Below, in pieces: positions 1 through 4,571 of a stretch of 6,642 nucleotides of DNA; within the stretch, counting starts at the first letter, position 1; each line of letters starts with the position of its first letter. Source of the DNA: Burkholderia sp. (GTDB lineage Bacteria; Pseudomonadota; Gammaproteobacteria; Burkholderiales; Burkholderiaceae). A program made the translations under genes and the position numbers. The notes beneath the pieces were generated by a model. The model was not told the origin of the DNA. It made no database searches and was given only the letters and a program-made list of their open reading frames with translations. The stretch covers positions 1 to 6,642 of the forward strand of contig JAQGMD010000031.1 in NCBI GenBank assembly GCA_028292565.1, read 5' to 3'.

Positions 1-222
1 TCGCCGCTGATGGGCTCGAACCTGATCATCACCGTCTTCGCGGTGGTGGTGATCGGCGGCATGGGTTCCATCATGGGCTCCATCCTGACCGGGCTGGGCC
101 TGGGCATCATCGAGGGCTTGACGCGCGTCTTTTATCCGCAGCTGTCGGCAACCGTGGTGTTCATCATCATGGCCATCGTGCTGATGATCCGGCCGGCCGG
201 ACTGTTCGGCAAAGAAAAGTAA
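1..222 (+). CDS. livH: Branched-chain amino acid ABC transporter permease, LivH type (3' end only)
   Basis: This is the last 73 codons of an inner-membrane permease subunit of a branched-chain amino acid (HAAT family) ABC importer. The reading frame is open from base 1, so the gene begins outside the window. Visible marks are a hydrophobic stretch containing VVVIGGMGSIMGSI, the glycine-rich motif near the end of LivH proteins, then a last membrane helix (LSATVVFIIMAIVLMI) and the terminal RPAGLFGKEK, typical of the LivH C-terminus. The stop at 220-222 lies 12 bases before the start of livM, so the two are cotranscribed and the proteins would pair as the two halves of the membrane channel. What is seen is the motif and order; the exact substrate (leucine/isoleucine/valine, urea, an amide or another small acid) cannot be read from this fragment. 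Confidence 0.9.
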   Translation, partial: SPLMGSNLIITVFAVVVIGGMGSIMGSILTGLGLGIIEGLTRVFYPQLSATVVFIIMAIVLMIRPAGLFGKEK

Positions 223-234
223 TCGGAGAAGGCT

Positions 235-1254
235 ATGAACAAGAAAATACTGTACGGCGTCGCTCTGCTGCTGGCCCTGGGTGCGCCGTTTTACCTGTAC
301 CCGGTGTTCCTGATGAAGGTGTTGTGCTTTTCGCTATTTGCGTGCGCCTTCAACCTGCTGATCGGTTTCACTGGACTGCTGTCCTTTGGACATGCGGCTT
401 TCTTCGGCGGGGCCGGCTACATTACCGGCTACGCCATCAAGTCGCTCGGCCTGCCAACCGAGATTGGCCTGATCCTGGGCACCGCGTTTGCCGCAATCGT
501 CGGCTTGTTGATGGGATCGCTGGCAATACGCCGGCAGGGCATTTACTTCACCATGATCACGCTGGCGCTGGCGCAGATGATCTTCTTCGTCTTCCTGCAG
601 GCGCCATTTACCGGCGGCGAGGACGGCTTGCAAGGCGTGCCGCGCGGGACATTGCTGGGCACGATCGATCTGGGCAACGACATCACGATGTATTACCTGG
701 TGCTGGCCATTTCGATTGCCGCCTTTGCGCTGATCGTGCGCACCGTGCATTCGCCGTTCGGGCAAGTGCTCAAGGCCATCAAGGAAAACGAGCCGCGCGC
801 TATTTCCCTGGGCTATGACGTCGACCGTTACAAACTGCTGGCCTTCGTGTTGTCAGCCGCGCTGTCGGGCCTGGCAGGGTCGACCAAGACCGTGGTGCTG
901 GGTTTCGAGACGCTGACCGATGCCCACTGGACCATGTCGGGCCTGGTGGTGCTGATGACGCTGGTGGGCGGTTTGGGCACCATCGTCGGTCCCATCGTCG
1001 GCGCCATTGTCATCATCGCACTGGAGAACAAGCTTGGCGACCTGGGCGGGTTCTTGGCGCGTACCACGAGCGTCGAGTGGTTCAATACGCTGGGAGACTC
1101 GGTGACCATCGTGACAGGGCTGATCTTCATCGTCTGTGTACTGGCCTTCCGCCGCGGGATCGTCGGCGAAGTGAGCGAGTTCTTCATGCGAAGATCGAAT
1201 GGGGTGCACGCGAGAGTGGACAAAACACGCACATCCATGGCTTCACCCACATAA
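235..1254 (+). CDS. livM: Branched-chain amino acid ABC transporter permease, LivM type
   Basis: Complete 339-residue permease, the usual length for LivM, which forms the channel of a HAAT-family ABC importer with LivH in the inner membrane. The sequence is strongly hydrophobic with about eight to ten predicted membrane segments. The LivM signature GFTGLLSFGHAAFFG lies at residues 44-58 and the RRQGIYFTMITLALAQM region at about 99-115. A cytoplasmic loop with AIKENEPRAISLGYDV (from residue 181) is the site where such permeases contact the ATPases. The conserved end FRRGIVGEVSEF is followed by a ~25-residue polar tail that looks non-conserved. The start is set by GGAG at 225-228, six bases before ATG 235. 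It is normally followed immediately by livG and livF; here it is followed after 66 bases by an IS, so the ATPases must be elsewhere or lost. The transported substrate cannot be told from sequence. Confidence 0.93.
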   Translation: MNKKILYGVALLLALGAPFYLYPVFLMKVLCFSLFACAFNLLIGFTGLLSFGHAAFFGGAGYITGYAIKSLGLPTEIGLILGTAFAAIVGLLMGSLAIRRQGIYFTMITLALAQMIFFVFLQAPFTGGEDGLQGVPRGTLLGTIDLGNDITMYYLVLAISIAAFALIVRTVHSPFGQVLKAIKENEPRAISLGYDVDRYKLLAFVLSAALSGLAGSTKTVVLGFETLTDAHWTMSGLVVLMTLVGGLGTIVGPIVGAIVIIALENKLGDLGGFLARTTSVEWFNTLGDSVTIVTGLIFIVCVLAFRRGIVGEVSEFFMRRSNGVHARVDKTRTSMASPT

Positions 1255-1320
1255 ACACGAACCGGATGCGCCATTTGCGAATCTCATATCCATTGTACTG
1301 ACAGTGACCGTACCCAAGGA

Positions 1321-1340
1321 CTAGGGCGTGTCGTCAATTG
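1321..1340 (+). repeat. IS5-family terminal inverted repeat, orfB (3') side
   Basis: The sequence CTAGGGCGTGTCGTCAATTG matches the reverse complement of 2186-2205 at 19 of 20 positions (A versus G at the 17th). The first four bases probably belong to the duplicated CTAG target, leaving a 15-16 base true repeat. Confidence 0.88.
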
Positions 1341-1347
1341 CATGTGT

Positions 1348-1827
1348 TCAAGTTAGCCAGATTGCTGCTGCTGCGAGATGGATGGCAGCGAGAAAATTAC
1401 GAGCGGTCTTGTCATAGCGGGTTGCAATGGCTCTGAACTGCTTGAGCTTACCGAAGAAATTCTCGATCAGATGCCGTGCGCGGTACAAGTGTTTGTCATA
1501 GAACCGCTGGTTCGTGCGATGGCGTTTCGGCGGGATGACCGCGGTCTTGCCGGCCCGAGTCAATGGTTCAAGTACCCGTACGTCGGCGTCATACCCTTTG
1601 TCCGCCAGGAGGGTGTTTGCATTGATATCAGGAAGAAGTGCATCGGCCCCGTCCAGATCACAGGCCTGGCCGCCGGTCAGATGGAACCCCGTCGGGTTGC
1701 CCAAGGCATCAACGGTCGCGTGGATCTTGGTGCTCAACCCACCTTTGCTTCGTCCGATTGCCTGGTCCTGGTCTTTTTTTAACCGCGCCGGCACTGTGCT
1801 GATGCGCACGAACGATGGTGCTGTCAA
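1348..1827 (-). CDS. IS5-family transposase, OrfB (catalytic C-terminal part)
   Basis: The second part of the IS transposase, containing most of the RNase-H-like DDE catalytic core. Genuine homology starts at about residue 16, just after the A7 run (KKDQDQAIGRSKGGLSTKIH); the preceding residues are an open-frame extension over orfA. It has the second catalytic aspartate, D76, in LLADKGYDAD and the third catalytic acid, E122, in the IS4/IS5-type signature Y-2-R-3-E-6-K (Y115, R118, E122, K129). The end, ARNFLAAIHLAAAAIWL, is the usual IS5-family terminus. Joined with orfA at the A7 run it would give ~252 residues, a normal length for the group. It is probably expressed only as a fusion, since ATG 1827 has no obvious ribosome binding site and lies inside orfA. 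Confidence 0.88.
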   Translation of the reverse strand: MTAPSFVRISTVPARLKKDQDQAIGRSKGGLSTKIHATVDALGNPTGFHLTGGQACDLDGADALLPDINANTLLADKGYDADVRVLEPLTRAGKTAVIPPKRHRTNQRFYDKHLYRARHLIENFFGKLKQFRAIATRYDKTARNFLAAIHLAAAAIWLT

Positions 1828-2107
1828 TCATGGCGTATTCATTGTCAGCATTGCTGGCCAAATGGGCAAACACCACCTCCAGGACACCGCTTTGCGCCCA
1901 CCGGCTAAACCGCCGATGCACATTTTTCCAATCGCCGAACCGTTCCGGCAAATCTCGCCAGGGAATACCCGCGCGATATCGATACAGCACTGCCTCGACA
2001 AAAAGCCGGTTATCTCGCGCCGTAGCCCCCACCGTTTCTTCACGTCCAAGAAGTAATCCCTTGATGACATCCCATTGATCGTCCCGCAGCGCATAACGTC
2101 GTCCCAT
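1709..2107 (-). CDS. IS5-family transposase, OrfA (N-terminal part)
   Basis: The first part of the IS transposase, 132 codons if read to its own stop. It begins MGRRYALRDDQWDVI, a typical IS5-family N-terminal DNA-binding region (DUF4096-like), with YRYRAGIPWRDLPERFGDW at residues 43-60. It carries the first catalytic aspartate, D95, in the motif MIDSTIVRAHQH. The start is well supported by AGGAGGTG (minus strand of 2115-2122), seven bases ahead of ATG 2107. After ...SAGAVKK (residue 111) the frame runs across an A7 run (T7 at 1774-1780 on the plus strand) and its remaining ~21 residues (RPGPGNRTKQ...) look out of frame. The homologous continuation, DQDQAIGRSKGGLSTKIHA, lies in the orfB frame. 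OrfA alone lacks two of the three catalytic acids. Confidence 0.9.
   Translation of the reverse strand: MGRRYALRDDQWDVIKGLLLGREETVGATARDNRLFVEAVLYRYRAGIPWRDLPERFGDWKNVHRRFSRWAQSGVLEVVFAHLASNADNEYAMIDSTIVRAHQHSAGAVKKRPGPGNRTKQRWVEHQDPRDR
1774..1780 (-). other. A7 slippage run joining transposase orfA to orfB
   Basis: On the minus strand the sequence is GCG GTT AAA AAA AGA in the orfA frame and CGG TTA AAA AAA GAC in the orfB frame. The orfB frame is +1 (or -2) relative to orfA. A conventional -1 ribosomal slip would enter the third frame and reach TGA within about fourteen codons. The join therefore needs a +1 slip, transcriptional slippage in the A run (one A fewer or two more), or it reflects a one-base insertion that broke the gene. 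Confidence 0.65.
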
Positions 2108-2185
2108 TCACCGGCACCTCCTGTAGCCTGACAAAGAGATGCCGATACCACCTGATCGTTCAAACAGGCACAAAATTACCCCTGT

Positions 2186-2205
2186 CAACTGACGACACGC
2201 CCTAG
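2186..2205 (-). repeat. IS5-family terminal inverted repeat, orfA (5') side
   Basis: The reverse complement reads CTAGGGCGTGTCGTCAGTTG and pairs with 1321-1340 with one mismatch. It lies about 80 bases upstream of the orfA start, where the transposase promoter is expected. Confidence 0.88.
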
Positions 2206-2353
2206 TTCCGGTCTAGAGTAGAAACTTCTGGTTCATGATCGCAGGACGCTGTCTGCCGTTCATGTCGTAACCGCCATGACAAAATCTCATTCCTATCCTA
2301 CAAATTGTCGGTTGTCGTTGTTCTGAGTCGGGTAGAGAATTCGTTTCGGGCGA

Positions 2354-2596
2354 TTGATTCAGTTAGTGATAACCAGACAAACACCAGCGCAAGCGCCGGT
2401 TTTGCCCGCTTACCGACGAGGACTACTGCTCGTGCCGCCGCAAGACAGCACGGACCTCCGGCGCCCAATTCCTAGGGCGCTGCTTTGGATCATGCCCGGG
2501 ATTGGACATTTTTCAATGAGCGAGGCACGTGAGTCCTTCCTAAACCATCTGCTGCCGATGCTTCAGCAGACAGAAATTTTGGAGAGTCAAAAATGA
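2354..2596 (+). pseudogene. Alpha/beta hydrolase C-terminal remnant
   Basis: An 80-codon open frame from a weak TTG start, ending in TGA at 2594-2596. Only its second half looks like protein: LLWIMPGIGHFSMSEARESFLNHLLPMLQQ resembles the last strand, catalytic-histidine loop (xPGxGHFxxxE, with H in GIGHF) and final helix of alpha/beta-hydrolase-fold enzymes. The nucleophile elbow GxSxG, the oxyanion part and the rest of the ~270-residue fold are absent, and nothing hydrolase-like could be read in any plus-strand frame of 2206-2353. The start codon of the next gene overlaps its stop (ATGA at 2593-2596), the mark of translational coupling, so this is probably the surviving tail of the first or an upstream gene of the operon. 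The hydrolase call is an inference from a short motif; the TTG start is probably not real. Confidence 0.45.
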
Positions 2597-3482
2597 AAGT
2601 CGGATTTATCGGACTGGGACGCATGGGTTATGCCCGGGTCCCCCATTTATTGCACAACCAAGTTGAGCTCATCGTCTACTGCATTCAGCCCGCTGCGGTG
2701 GAAAGACTCGTCACGCAGGGAGCCGTGTGCGCAACCACTGTGCAGGAACTCGCAAGGTGCGTGGATGTAGTCTTCACCATGCTACCCGGCCCCAAGCAGG
2801 CGCGTGCGGTGGTTCTGGGTGATTTGGGCGTACTCAGCGGTCTTCGGACCGGCGCCTTCCTGGTCGAGCTCAGCACTATCGACACCGATACCGTGGACGA
2901 ACTCGGCCGTGCAACGCGGGAGAAGGGTGTACGCTTTGCCGACGCGCCGGTGGGCCGCCTGGCCGTGCACGCCGACCGGGTGAGTCGCTATTCATGCTTG
3001 GCGCCGCAGAGGCAGACCGCTCTGAGCTTGAGGTCGTGTTGTTGAAGACGGGCAGCACGGTACTACACTGTGGGGCACTTGGCTCTGGCACGCGCATGAA
3101 GCTGATCAATAACCTCATGGAGCTTTGCTACTGTCAGCTCAATTCGGAGGCCCTAGTGCTAGCAAGTTCTCTCGGCCTTGACGTGCGCAAGACGTTCGAA
3201 GTTCTTACGGGTACGACGGCCTCGAATGGCCAGCTCAAGAAGAAGTGGCCAGTCAAGGTGCTCAAGGGCGATCTCACTCCGGGGTTCGATATCGTGCTGG
3301 GTTTCAAGGACTTCACCCTGGCATGCTTGGCCGCCCAATCTGCGGGGATTTCGCTGCCCATGGGGAACGTCGCACGCAGCTTGTTCCAGCTTGCCCGGCA
3401 TGCTGGAAAGGATGGTCAAGACACATCGTCCATGACTGATTACTGGGCAGAGGCTAACGGGCAGGTTCCCATTCATCTATAA
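2593..3482 (+). pseudogene. NAD(P)-dependent beta-hydroxyacid dehydrogenase, YihU/HIBADH-like, frameshifted
   Basis: A 3-hydroxyisobutyrate-dehydrogenase-family reductase interrupted by one missing base. Frame one (2593-3045) gives the Rossmann domain: MKVGFIGLGRMG (GxGxxG), FTMLPGPKQ, LVELSTID and FADAPVGR (residues 116-122). Homology then leaves this frame at about 2980 and resumes in the next frame at once (ESLFMLGAAEAD..., open to the stop at 3480-3482). Restoring one G in the G-run at 2978-2980 gives a continuous ~296-residue protein, the normal length. The C-terminal half holds GSGTRMKLINN with the catalytic lysine at K170 and FKDFTLACLAAQSAG. The PVGR motif (instead of the usual PVSG) and KLINN spacing match E. 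coli sulfolactaldehyde reductase YihU, where they are R123 and K171. The family would reduce or oxidise a small aldehyde or hydroxy acid with NAD(P)(H). ATG 2593 overlaps the preceding stop and GGAGAG lies at 2581-2586. The frameshift may be a sequencing error. Confidence 0.82.
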
Positions 3483-3515
3483 CGCCCACTGCATGCGTCA
3501 AACTAAGGAGACATC

Positions 3516-4085
3516 GTGAAACGGTTCGCATCATTGGAGGATCCTGGGCTCCGGCCTGCTGGCTACGTCACTGGTCCCAGCCGACCAGCCCGGCAAGGCG
3601 ATCCGTTCGAAAGCTCGACCCAGATGGGCCCACTGAAGAACCGGCGTCGGCTGGAGTCGATCGACCGCATGGTGCAGGACGCAAGGCAACGCGGCTTGAA
3701 GGTGGCCACAGGGGGCGAGCGTATTGGCGCCGAGGGATTCTTCAATAAGCCGACCGTCATCCTCCAGCCCACGGTCGACAGCGTCGCGGCCAACATGGAA
3801 CCCTTCGGTCCGGTCACGCTTATCAGTTCATTCGACCAACTTGACGAGGCCAACCGGCTACCGTTCGGCCTGGCAGCCTATGCTCATACGAATCACCTGC
3901 CACACGCGCACCGGCTTGCACGTGGAATAGACGGTGGAGTGGTCTGCATCATCGAGTGGCAAGCCTCACTGCCCGAGACCCCGTTTGGTGGCCACAAGGA
4001 CAGCGGCTTAGGATCAGATGGTGGTATCGAGGACATACAGGAGTTCCTGCGTATCAAATGGATCCGGCAGGGGGAAGCATCGTGA
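3516..4085 (+). pseudogene. Aldehyde dehydrogenase with internal deletion (SSADH-like)
   Basis: A 189-codon frame with both ends of an NAD(P)-dependent aldehyde dehydrogenase but not the middle. The start, GTG 3516, has AAGGAG at 3505-3510 five bases upstream. The first ~20 residues (ASLEDPGLRPAGYVTG) resemble the N-terminus of succinate-semialdehyde-dehydrogenase-like enzymes. From about residue 27 it jumps to the C-terminal third: GDPFESSTQMGPL, GFFNKPTVI, MEPFGPVTLISSF, LPFGLAAYAHT and TPFGGHKDSGLG. Roughly 300 residues are missing, including the Rossmann NAD-binding part, the catalytic cysteine and the general-base glutamate, so it cannot be catalytic. The join lies between about 3575 and 3597 and is in frame, so the remnant stays open. 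VCIIEW replaces the usual VxIN near the end, a further sign of drift. It sits 33 bases after the reductase stop and its TGA overlaps the next GTG. Family usual length is 460-490 residues. Confidence 0.8.
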
Positions 4086-4503
4086 GCAGCGTGTCGTCCA
4101 TGCCTGAACTCATCGGTGTAGGCGTCATGGACGACGGGTATGTGCCGCAACCTGCTTCAGCAGCTTGGGCTCAAGGTGTATGTGGCGGATATCAATGTCG
4201 AATACATCACCCGCTTGGCAGCGCGTGGCGCGATCGCGTCTCCCATCAACGGGCTGCGTGAGATGGCGGGTTCCATATTCCAGTCGTTGTCAATAATCGA
4301 TCACTTTGGGAATGTGTGCTTTGGCCACCATCCGCTGCTGACCATGGACGATTCGATCAGCACTGTCGGCGACATGAGCACCAGCGATGTCGTGCTCACG
4401 CAGGCCTCATCGAAATGCAACGTCGACCAAGGAAGTTCATGCCAAGGTTATCGCAGCGCCACTTTGCATCAAGCATAGAGCGGGCGCACCTTTAGTCTTC
4501 TAG
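4082..4503 (+). pseudogene. Second HIBADH-family dehydrogenase, decayed remnant
   Basis: The remains of another NAD(P)-dependent dehydrogenase of the same family as 2593-3482, spread over three frames. GTG 4082 (GGGGGAAG at 4070-4077; overlaps the previous TGA) reads SSMPELIGVGVM, the start of a Rossmann GxGxMG motif. At about 4130-4140 homology moves to the frame with ATG 4140, MCRNLLQQLGLKVYVADINVE, then LAARGAIASPINGLREMA, IFQSLSIIDHFGNVCFG and GDMSTSDVVLTQ. After about 4410 it degenerates. This frame stops at 4476-4478, while the neighbouring frame reads TKEVHAKVIAAPLCIKHRAG to a TAG at 4501-4503, again reminiscent of the family. The C-terminal half with the catalytic lysine and substrate pocket is missing, so it is non-functional. 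The family call is firm for the Rossmann part and weak for the tail. It was probably translationally coupled to the aldehyde dehydrogenase. Confidence 0.68.
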
Positions 4504-4562
4504 ATTTCAGCGCCTATTTCAACGGCACGCTACATAGCATAATGTTTAACAACCAATGCAAC

Positions 4563-4568
4563 GGAGAG
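4563..4568 (+). promoter_or_regulatory. Ribosome binding site deciding the monooxygenase start
   Basis: GGAGAG, with its GGAG core at 4563-4566, lies five bases before ATG 4572. An in-frame ATG at 4542 has no purine-rich site upstream, and ATG 4569 is only two bases from the core, so 4572 (MTSIQETTSD) is preferred. Confidence 0.65.
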
Positions 4569-4571
4569 ATG

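Larger units (their letters stand above)
1321..2205 (-). mobile_element. Complete IS5-family insertion sequence (IS427-like group)
   Basis: An ~880-base element bounded by near-perfect terminal inverted repeats, with a DDE transposase on the minus strand in two overlapping frames (orfA 2107-1709, orfB 1827-1348). The outermost sequence on both sides is CTAG followed by GGCGTGTCGTCA, so the element sits in a CTAG (or TA) target that is duplicated. Because CTAG is its own reverse complement, the exact duplication (TA or CTAG) cannot be decided. Family assignment rests on the split transposase, the length, the ends beginning GGGCGTGTCG and the TA/CTAG target. The target without the element would read AAGGACTAGTTCCGG. 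It carries no passenger gene. The ends are intact, so movement is plausible if the two-frame transposase can be joined. Confidence 0.9.

Noticed and set aside
324..818. Overlapping open frames within livM on both strands (also 334-765 minus, 828-1274 minus)
   Set aside because: They are high-GC shadow frames; the LivM frame explains the region completely.
1280..1310. Short palindromic stretch ACTGACAGT after livM as a terminator
   Set aside because: The stem is too short and no T-run follows.
1514..2056. Plus-strand open frames of up to 180 codons inside the IS (also 1378-1782 and 1815-2078)
   Set aside because: They are antisense to the transposase, whose two frames carry the DDE residues and end motifs; the plus-strand translations show no domain and have no ribosome binding site.
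2206..2353. Possible missing front part of the alpha/beta hydrolase between the IS and 2354
   Set aside because: Reading the three plus-strand frames gave no nucleophile elbow GxSxG or other fold motif; short open frames here have no recognisable content.
4542..4571. Upstream start (ATG 4542) for the monooxygenase, adding ten residues
   Set aside because: There is no ribosome binding site before it, its ATG overlaps the only CATAAT box, and GGAG is properly spaced for 4572.
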